Of a stretch of 63,810 nucleotides of DNA, positions 37,205 to 45,778 are shown piece after piece. The position numbers and the translations under genes were made by a program. This DNA is from Peptococcaceae bacterium (GTDB taxonomy: Bacteria > Bacillota > DSM-12270 > Thermacetogeniales > Thermacetogeniaceae), in assembly GCA_023249405.1 (NCBI GenBank), contig JAHFCR010000013.1, positions 1 through 63,810 on the forward strand, written 5' to 3'. Positions within the stretch are counted from its first letter, which is position 1; each line of letters begins with the position of its first letter. Below the pieces are notes generated by a model. That model did no database searches and was not told the origin of the DNA. It saw only the letters and a list, made by a program, of their open reading frames with translations.

Positions 37205-37663
37205 TTGGGTGAGATAACAATAGACTGGATCTTTGAGGTGATTATTCTGGATGGCTACGGAAGCCGGCAGGTTGCAGCAACAGCTGTGAGAATGGCGATT
37301 ACGGAAACCAGGGAAGAAGAGACCAGAAAGAAACAGGAATATCAGGAACTGGGTATCCGGACCGCGGCCGTGGATTGCGGCGGGGAATACGTGAACTCCT
37401 TGAAGAAGTTTATCGAGAGGGCGATCGTCGCCGCCAAACGGGAGGGAGTGATCCGGGAAACGCACAGCGAGGAAGGGGCGGTTGCCGGAGCTACCCGTGA
37501 GGCCTTGAGCCAGATCGGGCTGAAGGCGGTTGGCTTTAGCGTAGGCGGCAAGGTTGGGATTGCCCGCTACCATGATCATATCAGTGTGGCTGTTTTCTTT
37601 GGCTTTGGCCTGCTGCACCTGGATGATGTGGCGATCGGACTGGGACACCGGGCTGTTTCCTGA
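37205..37663 (+). CDS. HutP-family RNA-binding regulator
   Basis: A 152-residue protein resembling HutP, the L-histidine and Mg-dependent antiterminator of Bacillus hut. The C-terminal half shows the expected layout: GAVAGATREALSQIGLKAVGFSVGGKVG, then YHDHISVAVFFGFGLLHLDDVAIGLGHRAV. No hut genes are nearby. It stands 9 bases before aroH and about 840 bases before a terminator in the aroF leader, so an antitermination role there is conceivable. The start is uncertain (TTG 37205, or a later GTG), as no clear ribosome site is visible. Confidence 0.72.
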   Translation: MGEITIDWIFEVIILDGYGSRQVAATAVRMAITETREEETRKKQEYQELGIRTAAVDCGGEYVNSLKKFIERAIVAAKREGVIRETHSEEGAVAGATREALSQIGLKAVGFSVGGKVGIARYHDHISVAVFFGFGLLHLDDVAIGLGHRAVS

Positions 37664-37672
37664 GGAGGATAT

Positions 37673-38056
37673 ATGGTGGATAAGACTTGGATACGGGGAA
37701 TCCGCGGTGCGGCCACGGTAACCGAAAACAGCAGGCAGGCAATCATCACAGCTACGGAGCAGCTCTTAACCTTGATGACCCGGGAGAATGAGATCTGCAG
37801 CGAGGATATCATCAGCATCATCTTCTCCCTGACTGCCGATCTCGATGCTGTCTTTCCAGCGGAGGCAGCCCGCCAGATGGGATGGAACTTAGTGCCGCTG
37901 CTTTGCACGACAGAGATACCGGTGGCCGGGTCCATCTCCCAATGCATCCGGGTGCTGATGCATGTATATACTGACAGGGAGCAGGCAGCAGTGCGGCATG
38001 TTTACCTGGGAGAGGCCGCCCGGCTAAGGCCGGATCTGAACCCTGGATCATCCTAA
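37673..38056 (+). CDS. aroH: Chorismate mutase, AroH class
   Basis: Trimeric monofunctional chorismate mutase (127 residues) that makes prephenate for tyrosine and phenylalanine. WIRGIRGAATV carries the active-site arginine; LTADLDAVFPAEAARQMGW, a cysteine in PLLCTTEI, CIRVLMHVYTD and RHVYLGEAARLRPDL match the Bacillus AroH active-site positions. ATG 37673 follows GAGGAGG. It acts with the downstream aroF-tyrA-aroA genes. Confidence 0.93.
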   Translation: MVDKTWIRGIRGAATVTENSRQAIITATEQLLTLMTRENEICSEDIISIIFSLTADLDAVFPAEAARQMGWNLVPLLCTTEIPVAGSISQCIRVLMHVYTDREQAAVRHVYLGEAARLRPDLNPGSS

Positions 38057-38063
38057 AAAAGGG

Positions 38064-38092
38064 TTGACAGATATCGCCGAGGCTTGTATCAT
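38064..38092 (+). promoter_or_regulatory. Sigma-A-type promoter for the ferredoxin gene
   Basis: TTGACA (38064-38069) and TATCAT (38087-38092) are separated by exactly 17 bases, 45 bases before the ferredoxin start. Confidence 0.7.
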
Positions 38093-38136
38093 CTAGGCGA
38101 AATGTGAATTTATAATGATAGGGGAGATGAGAAACG

Positions 38137-38316
38137 ATGCCACCGAAGGTAGATCTTGGGAAGTGTACTGGTTGTGGGACGTGTGCAGATGTTTGTCCGA
38201 GTGAAGTGTTCGATATCGAGAACGAGAAGTCCAAGGTTACCCGCCCGGACGATTGCACCGCTTGTGAAACCTGTGTCGAGGAATGCCCGGAAGAGGCCAT
38301 CGCCCTCGAAGAGTAA
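38137..38316 (+). CDS. 2[4Fe-4S] ferredoxin
   Basis: A 59-residue electron carrier with two complete clusters: CTGCGTCADVCP (residues 9-20) and CTACETCVEECP (38-49). It is very acidic apart from the cluster loops. ATG 38137 follows GGGGAGATGAG. The gene has its own promoter and terminator and so is a single-gene unit between aroH and the aro operon. The short length and the GCGTCADVCP type are usual for clostridial ferredoxins, which could supply nitrogenase or activases. Confidence 0.93.
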   Translation: MPPKVDLGKCTGCGTCADVCPSEVFDIENEKSKVTRPDDCTACETCVEECPEEAIALEE

Positions 38317-38336
38317 TCCGCGCTATATCATTATGG

Positions 38337-38362
38337 CCGGCGTTTTTGACGCCGGTTTTTTT
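38337..38362 (+). terminator. Rho-independent terminator of the ferredoxin gene
   Basis: A 7-bp stem CCGGCGT/ACGCCGG with loop TTTTG is followed by seven T. Confidence 0.9.
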
Positions 38363-38388
38363 GTTGCCGCCCTGAGAATAGATATGAT
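38361..38388 (+). promoter_or_regulatory. Possible promoter of the aroF operon
   Basis: TTGTTG (38361-38366) and TATGAT (38383-38388) are 16 bases apart. A transcript would start near 38395 and carry a leader of about 180 bases. Confidence 0.4.
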
Positions 38389-38500
38389 AAAATACATAGT
38401 GGCCGGAATGGTTAACGGTAGGTTAGGGTAGTTGATCCGGCAAGTGGAAAAAACATAATTACAGCAGGACAGCAGGACGGCGGCGAGTCTGCTAGTTTGA

Positions 38501-38532
38501 GGGTACTCCTGGCGCGAGTATCCTTTTGTTTT
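38501..38532 (+). terminator. Attenuator-like terminator in the aroF leader
   Basis: GGGTACTC pairs with GAGTATCC (8 bp, one G-T) and is followed by TTTTGTTTT, only 41 bases before the aroF start. Another hairpin (AGCAGGAC/GTCTGCT, 38471-38492) lies just upstream. Position between promoter and gene suggests transcription attenuation. Confidence 0.6.
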
Positions 38533-38573
38533 ATGTTTTTGCTGTCTGGCGCCAAGAGAAGGAGGATGGCGAA

Positions 38574-39635
38574 TTGATCATTGTGATGGATGCTGCGGCA
38601 AGCGAGCGGGATGTCGAGGCGATTCGCGCCAGACTGACACAGGAGGGGTTTTCGGTCCATCTCTCCCAGGGAGTATCCAGGACCATTATCGGGGTGATCG
38701 GAGACCGTACCAGGGCGCTCAGGCTGTCCCTGGAAGCAATGCCCGGCGTGGAGAAAGTAATTCCGATTCTCAATCCGTTCAAGCTGGCCAGCCGGGATTT
38801 TCAACCGGAAAATACCACCATCCAGGTAGGCCCGCACCTGATCGGAGACAAGGCGGTCCATCTGATCGCCGGTCCCTGCGCCGTGGAAAGCCGGGAGCAG
38901 CTTTTGGAAACCGCTTTTGCTGTCAAGGAGGCTGGAGCCACGCTGTTGCGGGGCGGAGCATATAAGCCCCGGACGTCACCCTACTCTTTTCAGGGGTTGG
39001 AAGAAAAGGGCCTGGAGATATTGGCTGAGGCCCGGGAACGGACCGGTCTGCTGGTGACGACCGAAGTGATGGATACCAAATTTGTGCCACTGGTGTCTCA
39101 ATATGCTGATATCCTGCAGATTGGCGCCCGAAATATGCAGAACTTCTTTTTGCTGCGCGAGGTGGCCAAGACAGACAAGCCGGTGCTGCTCAAACGGGGG
39201 CCTTCCGCCACTGTCGAGGAATGGCTGATGGCCGCCGAGTATATCATGGCGGGTGGCAATAACCGGGTGATCATGTGTGAGCGCGGGATTAGGACTTTTG
39301 AGAATTACACCAGGAACACTCTTGACCTCAGTGCGGTGGCGGTGATCAAGAAGCTTTCCCACCTGCCGGTGATCGTGGATCCCAGCCATGGCACCGGTAA
39401 GTGGTGGCTGGTACAGCCCATGGCGCGGGCGGCTATTGCTGCCGGAGCAGACGGTTTGATGGTGGAGGTGCATCCCTCTCCCGGTGAGGCCCTGTCAGAC
39501 GGGCAGCAATCATTGACGCCGGAGAATTTCCGGTCGCTGGTTGCCGGGGTGAGGGAGATTACCAGGGCAGTCGGGCGTTGTCTGCCGGATAATGCATCCG
39601 ATAGGCAGGTTGAAAAGGTTGCATCCGAAGAATGA
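38574..39635 (+). CDS. aroF: 3-deoxy-7-phosphoheptulonate synthase (DAHP synthase)
   Basis: First enzyme of the shikimate pathway, condensing phosphoenolpyruvate and erythrose 4-phosphate. It is the type I-beta form, with an N-terminal ferredoxin-like regulatory domain (residues 1 to about 85, MDAAASERDVEAIRARLTQ). The barrel has LIAGPCAVES, RGGAYKPRTSPYSFQG and VDPSHGTGK. The TTG at 38574 is eight bases after AGGAGG (38560-38565); the open frame further up crosses the attenuator and is not coding. It overlaps tyrA by 4 bases. Confidence 0.95.
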   Translation: MIIVMDAAASERDVEAIRARLTQEGFSVHLSQGVSRTIIGVIGDRTRALRLSLEAMPGVEKVIPILNPFKLASRDFQPENTTIQVGPHLIGDKAVHLIAGPCAVESREQLLETAFAVKEAGATLLRGGAYKPRTSPYSFQGLEEKGLEILAEARERTGLLVTTEVMDTKFVPLVSQYADILQIGARNMQNFFLLREVAKTDKPVLLKRGPSATVEEWLMAAEYIMAGGNNRVIMCERGIRTFENYTRNTLDLSAVAVIKKLSHLPVIVDPSHGTGKWWLVQPMARAAIAAGADGLMVEVHPSPGEALSDGQQSLTPENFRSLVAGVREITRAVGRCLPDNASDRQVEKVASEE

Positions 39636-40732
39636 ACAGAGATCGACAGGACCGGATCGCCATTATCGGCCTGGGAGTGATCGGCGGTTCTCTGGGACTG
39701 GGACTGAAATCCCTTGGCAGATACTATATAGTGGGCATAGACCAGGATGAGCAGACGTTGCGTACGGCTAGAGAAACAGGGGCTATTGACGAGGGCACCA
39801 GCGACTATCGCCTGGGGGTGGCGGAAGCCCGGGTGGTGATCCTGTCCGTGCCGGTGACCAGTATCATGCGGATAGCTGCTCAGATCCAGGATGTGGTGCC
39901 GCCTGATGCTGTAGTTACCGACGTGGGCAGCACCAAAGCGCAATTGGTGGCTACGCTGGAAGCGCTTTACCAGGGGCGCTTCGTTGGGGGACACCCGATG
40001 ACCGGTTCCGAATACGCGGGCATCGGAGGGGCCGATCAGTATCTGTTTGAAAACGCTATCTATGTGTTGACTCCCACGGAGCGCACTGCTCCGGAGACAC
40101 TCGCCGCTGTGGAGGGACTGGTCCGGGAACTGGGCGCCAGCCCCATCTGCCTGTCGCCGCGGGAGCATGACCGGATCGTTGCCGCAGTGAGCCATCAGCC
40201 CTATATGCTGGCGGTAGCCCTGATGAATCTCGCCTCGGCCCTGGAGACGGATCACCCGGCTGCCATGCTGCTAGCCGCCGGCGGTTTCAGGGATGTCACC
40301 CGGATCGCCTCGGGCGAGCCTGCCATGTGGATGGATATCTTCGACAGCAATCGGGAATTTATCCTGAAAACGAGCAGGCAGTTTCGGGCCCGGTTGTCTG
40401 ATCTGGAGGGGTATCTGGAGCATGGTGATACCGCTGCCCTGGCCGAAGCGCTGGCCAAGGCCCGCCAGGGGCGCCAGAGGATACCCGTGGCCGTCAGAGG
40501 GTTGCTGCCCGCGGTCTTCGAGGTGGTGGCCATGCTTCCCGATCGACCCGGTAGTATTGCCGAAATCGCTGGCATTCTGGGCCATGGCGGCATCAATATC
40601 GTGGATATCGAGATCTTGAGGGCCAGAGAAGGGGAGGGGGGCACCCTCAGGCTGGCATTCAAGACAGAGAATGACGCCACAGCGGCCCTGGACGCCCTGC
40701 GTCACCGGGGAATTGTGGTCAAAAGACGCTAA
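39632..40732 (+). CDS. tyrA: Prephenate dehydrogenase with ACT domain
   Basis: NAD-dependent enzyme (366 residues) making 4-hydroxyphenylpyruvate for tyrosine. The Rossmann start IAIIGLGVIGGSLGLGLK, VTDVGSTKAQ, GGHPMTGSEYAGI and the helical PDH domain (VAAVSHQPYMLAVAL) are clear. A C-terminal ACT domain (about residues 295-366, MLPDRPGSIAEIAGILGHGGINIVDIE) probably gives tyrosine feedback. It overlaps aroF by 4 bases. Confidence 0.94.
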   Translation: MNRDRQDRIAIIGLGVIGGSLGLGLKSLGRYYIVGIDQDEQTLRTARETGAIDEGTSDYRLGVAEARVVILSVPVTSIMRIAAQIQDVVPPDAVVTDVGSTKAQLVATLEALYQGRFVGGHPMTGSEYAGIGGADQYLFENAIYVLTPTERTAPETLAAVEGLVRELGASPICLSPREHDRIVAAVSHQPYMLAVALMNLASALETDHPAAMLLAAGGFRDVTRIASGEPAMWMDIFDSNREFILKTSRQFRARLSDLEGYLEHGDTAALAEALAKARQGRQRIPVAVRGLLPAVFEVVAMLPDRPGSIAEIAGILGHGGINIVDIEILRAREGEGGTLRLAFKTENDATAALDALRHRGIVVKRR

Positions 40733-40747
40733 GGATCGGGTGGTGTT

Positions 40748-42070
40748 ATGCAGGTCATTAAAGTTGAGCCCGGTGTCCGGCTGACAGGAGAATGCCGCCT
40801 TCCCGGCGATAAATCCATCTCGCACCGGGCGGCATTGCTGGGTGCCATTGCCGAGGGCCAGACCGAGATCGAGAACTTCCTGTGCGGCGCTGATTGCCTG
40901 AGCACGTTGGGCTGCCTCAAGGCGATGGGGGTTGGTATTAGCCAGGATAACGGTCATGTGCGGATCTGCGGGAGTGGTCTGCGGGGTCTCCAGGAACCGG
41001 GTCATATTCTTGATGCAGGAAATTCCGGTACCACCATGCGGCTGTTGCTGGGGATTCTGAGCGGCCAGAATTTCTTTTCGGTGCTCACCGGGGATGACTC
41101 TTTGAGGGGGCGCCCCATGGGCCGGGTGATCAAACCGCTGTTGCAGATGGGGGCGCAAATCTGGGGGCGGGAGTCCGGGCTCAAGGCCCCGCTGGCGATC
41201 ATGGGCAAGGGACGGCTGGAGCCGCTGGCTTACCAGCTTCCGGTTCCCAGTGCCCAGGTGAAGTCAGCATTGTTATTGGCCGGTCTTTATGCCCGGGGGG
41301 ACACCCTGGTCATCCAGCCATTGCCCAGCAGAGACCACACGGAGCGCATGCTGCAAGCCTTCGGGGCTTGTTTGCAGGTTGAACAGGATGGATCTGTGCG
41401 CATCACCGGGGGCAGTTCCTTGCACGGGAGACTGGTCCAGGTGCCAGGCGACATCTCTGCGGCGGCTTTTCTGATCGTGGCGGCCACCCTGATACCGGGC
41501 AGTGACATTCTGATCAGGGACGTGGGCGTCAATCCTACCAGGACGGGTGTGTTGGATGTTCTGGTTCAGATGGGGGCGAATTGCACGCTGCATAATGAGC
41601 GTTTCTGGAGCGGTGAACCGGTTGCCGATCTCCGGGTGCGCTTCTCCCGCCTGAGAGGAGTGGAGATCGGTGGAGCACTGATCCCCAGGTTGATCGACGA
41701 GATTCCGGCGATCGCGGTTGCTGCCGTCATGGCCGAGGGCGTAACGGTGATCAGGGACGCTGCTGAACTGCGGGTAAAGGAGACGGATCGCATCGAGGCG
41801 ATCGTCAAAGAGTTGGGCCGGCTGGGCGCAGAATTGGTAAGCCTGCCTGATGGCCTCTCCATACAAGGAGGGAAGACGCTGAAAGGGGCTGCAGTGGACT
41901 CCTGGGGCGATCACCGCCTGGCTATGGCCCTGGCTGTTGCCGGACTGGTGACTGCGTCGGGTGCTACGGTTATCGGTGATACTGCCTGCACCGATGTTTC
42001 TTTTCCCGGCTTCTCAAGCTTGCTCTCCGGACTCGGCGTCGTTGTCGAACAGTACGAAGCTCGGGAGTAA
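40748..42070 (+). CDS. aroA: 3-phosphoshikimate 1-carboxyvinyltransferase (EPSP synthase)
   Basis: Joins shikimate 3-phosphate and phosphoenolpyruvate. The 440-residue protein has GDKSISHRAALLGAIAEG, LDAGNSGTTMRLLLGIL, LRGRPMGRVIKPL, PGDISAAAFLIVAA, ELRVKETDRIEAI and WGDHRLAMALAV. The alanine pattern GNSGTTMR is the class II-like variant common in Firmicutes. It follows tyrA by 15 bases in the aro operon. Confidence 0.96.
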   Translation: MQVIKVEPGVRLTGECRLPGDKSISHRAALLGAIAEGQTEIENFLCGADCLSTLGCLKAMGVGISQDNGHVRICGSGLRGLQEPGHILDAGNSGTTMRLLLGILSGQNFFSVLTGDDSLRGRPMGRVIKPLLQMGAQIWGRESGLKAPLAIMGKGRLEPLAYQLPVPSAQVKSALLLAGLYARGDTLVIQPLPSRDHTERMLQAFGACLQVEQDGSVRITGGSSLHGRLVQVPGDISAAAFLIVAATLIPGSDILIRDVGVNPTRTGVLDVLVQMGANCTLHNERFWSGEPVADLRVRFSRLRGVEIGGALIPRLIDEIPAIAVAAVMAEGVTVIRDAAELRVKETDRIEAIVKELGRLGAELVSLPDGLSIQGGKTLKGAAVDSWGDHRLAMALAVAGLVTASGATVIGDTACTDVSFPGFSSLLSGLGVVVEQYEARE

Positions 42071-42149
42071 AGACGCGGGCAATCGCTCCGGCAGCGATCT
42101 AGCCAGTATTAGCAGATTGTGCTAAAATAGTTGCGGGAGTGATAGCCTG

Positions 42150-42830
42150 TTGTCGCGATTACCGAATATTGCCATTGACGGCCCGGCCGGCTCTGGGAAA
42201 AGTACGGTGGCCAGGGCGGTTGCCCAGAGGCTGGGTTTTTTATATGTGGACACCGGCGCCATGTATCGTGCCATTACCTATCTGGCGTTAAAACAGCAGA
42301 TCGATCTGGATAATCAGGAAGCCCTGGGGGCGCTGGCAAAAGGCACAAGGTTTTCTATCGTGCACTTTAGTCAAAGCGGCTCCATTTCCATCTGGTGCAA
42401 CGGTGAGGATGTCACTCCCTACCTGAGAAATTGGGACGTGACCGGCGGGGTATCCCGTGTGGCGGAAGCAGCTGAAGTTCGATGCTATCTTGTGCGCAGC
42501 CAGCGGGTGTTCGCCCGCAGTGGCGGAGTAGTCATGGAGGGACGGGATATCGGCACGGTCGTCCTTCCCGATGCCGAATTCAAATTCTTTTTAACCGCTG
42601 ACCTGGAAACCAGAATCAAGCGGAGAGCGTTGGAACATTGCGGCGATGGGCGGTCAATTGACACTGAAGAATTGCGCCGCCAGCTTGTGCATAGAGATGA
42701 AACGGACAGCAACAGAACTGTTGGACCCTTGAAGATTGGCTCTGATGCCATAGTGATCGACGGCACCAGGCTGACAGTGGATGATACCGTGGATCGAATC
42801 GTGACCCTGTGCCAAGGGAGGGTGGCCTGA
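42150..42830 (+). CDS. cmk: Cytidylate kinase
   Basis: CMP/dCMP kinase of 226 residues. The P-loop is IDGPAGSGKSTVARAVA; YVDTGAMYRAITY, VVMEGRDIGTVVLPDAEFKFFLTAD and RRQLVHRDETDSNRTVGPL complete the family signature. The TTG at 42150 follows GGGAGTGATAG. aroA-cmk-plsC-ispH/rpsA is a common clostridial gene order. Confidence 0.95.
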   Translation: MSRLPNIAIDGPAGSGKSTVARAVAQRLGFLYVDTGAMYRAITYLALKQQIDLDNQEALGALAKGTRFSIVHFSQSGSISIWCNGEDVTPYLRNWDVTGGVSRVAEAAEVRCYLVRSQRVFARSGGVVMEGRDIGTVVLPDAEFKFFLTADLETRIKRRALEHCGDGRSIDTEELRRQLVHRDETDSNRTVGPLKIGSDAIVIDGTRLTVDDTVDRIVTLCQGRVA

Positions 42831-43417
42831 TTAGCTACCGGATCTGCCGTGCCCTGCTGCGTTTTTTAGTGATATCGATCTGGCGTTGGGATATCGAGGG
42901 ACTGGAAAATATCCCGGCCGACGGGCCAGTGATCATCGTGGCCAATCACATCAGCTACTGGGATCCGGTGCTGATCGGCGTTGCATTAACGCGCCGTGTT
43001 TTTTTTATGGGCAAGAAAGAGCTGTTTGCGATCCCGGTGTTAGGCTTTCTGCTTAAGAGTTGGGGCGTATTTCCGGTGGACCGCGCCCATCCGGACCGCG
43101 GCGCCATCAGACGGGCGCTTGATCTCTTGAGGAGCGGGCAGATCATCGGCATCTTTCCCGAAGGCACCAGGAGCAAGACTGGAGCGCTGTTGCCTCCCAG
43201 TACCGGGGCGGCTTATTTTGCCATCAGAACCGGGGCGCCGGTGTGCCCTGCGGCTATTATCGAAGTAAAGGGCAGAACCTCCTGGGGGCTGTTTCGCAGG
43301 CTGTCGTTGCGTCTGGGCCCAATGATGAGCTTTGCTGGCAATAACAAGGAACAGGCAGATGAGGCGGCCGGATGCATGATGTTTAAAATTCAAGAATTAA
43401 TTGACTTGCAGAGCTAG
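42809..43417 (+). CDS. plsC: 1-acyl-sn-glycerol-3-phosphate acyltransferase
   Basis: Membrane-associated acyltransferase making phosphatidic acid (about 200 residues). The H-x4-D motif is NHISYWDP and the glycerophosphate-binding motif is FPEGTRS; a hydrophobic N-terminal helix precedes them. The start is unclear. GTG 42809 would overlap cmk by 22 bases and place AGGGAGGG (42815-42822) inside the gene, while the spacing fits a rare CTG 42827 or ATT 42830 start that would overlap the cmk stop. I keep 42809 as the outer limit. Confidence 0.9.
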   Translation: MPREGGLISYRICRALLRFLVISIWRWDIEGLENIPADGPVIIVANHISYWDPVLIGVALTRRVFFMGKKELFAIPVLGFLLKSWGVFPVDRAHPDRGAIRRALDLLRSGQIIGIFPEGTRSKTGALLPPSTGAAYFAIRTGAPVCPAAIIEVKGRTSWGLFRRLSLRLGPMMSFAGNNKEQADEAAGCMMFKIQELIDLQS

Positions 43418-43425
43418 CAGGAATT

Positions 43426-43453
43426 TTGCTTTTTACGACGAAAAATTTATAAT
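43426..43453 (+). promoter_or_regulatory. Sigma-A-type promoter for ispH-S1
   Basis: TTGCTT (43426-43431) and TATAAT (43448-43453) are separated by 16 bases in the A+T-rich gap after plsC, 56 bases before the chosen start. Confidence 0.5.
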
Positions 43454-43508
43454 TGATGCAAATATTCAAGCTATTTTACAGCGTCGTAGAGGGAGTTGTT
43501 TTGTCGGT

Positions 43509-45725
43509 TTGAAGATCAGCCTAGCCAGATCGGCCGGATTTTGTTTTGGTGTCCGCAGGGCGTTGCAGCTTGCTGACCAGGCCATAGAAAAACAAACGCC
43601 GATCTGCTCTCTAGGGGAATTGATTCACAACCCCAGCGTTGTAGAGGGTCTGCGCCTCAGGGGGGTAGATGTGATCAATGACCTGAGCGAAGCCGGGGGG
43701 AGAACCGTGCTGATCAGGTCGCACGGGGTGGCGCCGGAGATTTTAAAGGTTGCCGAGGAACAGGGGATAAAGATTATCGACGCTACCTGTCCCTTCGTCA
43801 GAAGGGTGCAGAAGCTGGCTGAAGATATGACGGATCAGGGCTACCAGGTAGTGGTGATCGGCTCTGCCGAGCATCCCGAAGTGAGGGCGATTCTGGGTTG
43901 GACCGGATATAAAGCGGTAGTGGTTTATGAGCTTAAGGACCTGGGACAGGTGCCATCAAGCAAGAAGATCGGTATTCTGTCGCAGACTACTCAGACACGG
44001 GATCGTTTTTATACAATTGCCCGGGAGTTGATCGGCAAGGCCCAGGAAGTTAGATGTTACGACACTATCTGCAAGGCCAGCCTGGACAGGCAGGAAGAAG
44101 CCGCTGCAATGGCAGAGAATGTTGGAACGATGATCGTGATCGGCGGCAGAAACAGCGCCAATACCTGCAAACTGACAGAAATATGTGCGGCTTATGTTCC
44201 CACTCACCATATCGAGAACGTGACTGAGCTGGATGCGGCCTGGTTCGGGGGGATCGATTCAGTTGGGGTAACTGCTGGGGCTTCGACCCCAGATTGGATA
44301 ATTGAGGAGGTCGTTAGGGGTATGACGATGTTTGATGAAGAGTTGGAAGCAACACAGGGAGAGCTGCAGGATGCGTCGCCAGAAGTAGTGCCAGAAGTAG
44401 TGCCAGAAGTAGTGCCAGTGGTCTCGCTAGAGGCCGCGCCGGAGATGGCACCGTCAAACGATGCAGAGGCTGCAGCAGGCACAGCAGGCGACGAATCCGA
44501 GCAGGCTTTGGCAAAGACGCCATCTGAACCGGGGCAGGAGGAGATGATGAATCTCGATTTCGCCGGGACACCGCGCCAGATCCAGCAGGGCGATCTCATC
44601 AGCGGGACCGTTGTCCAAGTGCGGGATGACGAGGTTTTAATAGATATCGGCGGAAAGTCTGAGGGCATTATCCCGCGCCAGGAACTCGCCTTGAAGAGCG
44701 TCGACAATCCAAACGAGGTTGTCAAAGAGGGCGATGTGATCGATGTTTATGTATTGCGCGTAGACAACGATGAGGGCCACCTGATGCTCTCCAAAAAGAG
44801 GGCGGACCGCGCCAAGGCCTTGCAGGAAGTGGAGCAGGCCCTGGATACGAAGGTAGAAATGGCGGGAGAGGTCCTCAAAGTGGTCAAGGGCGGGCTCCTT
44901 ATCGACGTGATGGGCATGCGGGGCTTTGTGCCGGCGTCCCTCGTCGAAAGGGGCTATGTCGGTGATCTGGATAAATATGTGGGCAAGATCCTGCGCCTGC
45001 GCGTGATCGAGTTTGATAAAAACCGGGGCAAGGTAGTTTTGTCGCAGAAGGCGATCCTGCAGGAGGAATATATTCTGGCCCAGAAAGAGTTGTGGGAGAC
45101 GATTCAAGCCGGAGAGATCAGAAAGGGAACCGTGCGTCACCTGACCAATTTTGGAGCTTTCGTGGATCTTGGCGGCGTGGATGGCCTGCTGCATATTTCT
45201 GAATTATCCTGGGGCCGGATCAAGCACCCCTCTGAAGTCGTCCAAGAGGGGGACGAGGTCGAGGTGTACGTGATCTCCATCGACAGGGATAGCAAACGAA
45301 TCTCTCTGAGCCTCAAGCAGGCGCAGGCGAACCCCTGGAAGACCGTTGACGAACGCTACCAGGTCGGTGAGATCGTGAAGGGCACCATTGTCAGGCTGGT
45401 CTCTTTCGGGGTATTTGTCGAGGTCGAACCTGGCGTCGAGGGTCTGGTGCACATCTCCAGGTTGGCCGACTACCGGGTGGCCAAGCCGGAAGACGTGGTG
45501 TCCGCCGGGCAGGAGGTTGATGTCAAGATTCTGGAGATCAACAAGCAGGACCAGCGGATCAGCCTGAGCATCAAGGACACTATAAAAGCAGATAAAGAGA
45601 GCAAGGGAAGGGGCTCTGACAGAGAGAGCAGGGCCGATAGAGAGCCTGTTGCCGGCAACGACCCGGAGGTGTCGCAGAATCTGGGCGATCTGTTCGGCGA
45701 TCTGTTCACTCATTCCGAACAATAA
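43509..45725 (+). CDS. ispH: Fusion of IspH (HMBPP reductase) and four-domain ribosomal S1-like protein
   Basis: A 738-residue bifunctional protein. Residues 1 to about 285 are 4-hydroxy-3-methylbut-2-enyl diphosphate reductase, the last step of the MEP isoprenoid pathway, with 4Fe-4S cysteines C12 (GFCFGV), C94 (DATCPFV) and the one in YDTICKASLDRQ. A linker of about 70 residues rich in Glu, Val, Pro and Ala follows. Then come four S1 RNA-binding repeats (starting near GDLISGTVVQVRDDEVLIDIGGKSEG) and a charged tail. The TTG at 43509 gives the normal IspH start MKISLARSAGFCFG; the frame upstream to 43401 is not supported. This fusion is known in Clostridia. Confidence 0.93.
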   Translation: MKISLARSAGFCFGVRRALQLADQAIEKQTPICSLGELIHNPSVVEGLRLRGVDVINDLSEAGGRTVLIRSHGVAPEILKVAEEQGIKIIDATCPFVRRVQKLAEDMTDQGYQVVVIGSAEHPEVRAILGWTGYKAVVVYELKDLGQVPSSKKIGILSQTTQTRDRFYTIARELIGKAQEVRCYDTICKASLDRQEEAAAMAENVGTMIVIGGRNSANTCKLTEICAAYVPTHHIENVTELDAAWFGGIDSVGVTAGASTPDWIIEEVVRGMTMFDEELEATQGELQDASPEVVPEVVPEVVPVVSLEAAPEMAPSNDAEAAAGTAGDESEQALAKTPSEPGQEEMMNLDFAGTPRQIQQGDLISGTVVQVRDDEVLIDIGGKSEGIIPRQELALKSVDNPNEVVKEGDVIDVYVLRVDNDEGHLMLSKKRADRAKALQEVEQALDTKVEMAGEVLKVVKGGLLIDVMGMRGFVPASLVERGYVGDLDKYVGKILRLRVIEFDKNRGKVVLSQKAILQEEYILAQKELWETIQAGEIRKGTVRHLTNFGAFVDLGGVDGLLHISELSWGRIKHPSEVVQEGDEVEVYVISIDRDSKRISLSLKQAQANPWKTVDERYQVGEIVKGTIVRLVSFGVFVEVEPGVEGLVHISRLADYRVAKPEDVVSAGQEVDVKILEINKQDQRISLSIKDTIKADKESKGRGSDRESRADREPVAGNDPEVSQNLGDLFGDLFTHSEQ
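44379..44414 (+). repeat. Three tandem 12-base units in the IspH-S1 linker
   Basis: CCAGAAGTAGTG occurs three times head to tail and encodes a repeated P-E-V-V linker. The exact identity at DNA level suggests recent slippage, so linker length may vary between strains. Confidence 0.85.
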
Positions 45726-45778
45726 CAGAACTTTGATGGGTACACAGGTGTTGAGTGATCTTATGGGAGGGCAATGAT

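Noticed and set aside
38395-38573. T-box leader for aroF
   Set aside because: The leader is short and has no recognisable T-box sequence (AGGGTGGNACCGCG) or specifier stem; only an ordinary terminator and one more hairpin are seen.
44379-44414. CRISPR-like repeats
   Set aside because: Three adjacent 12-base units without spacers lie inside a reading frame and encode a protein linker. No CRISPR array was seen in the window.
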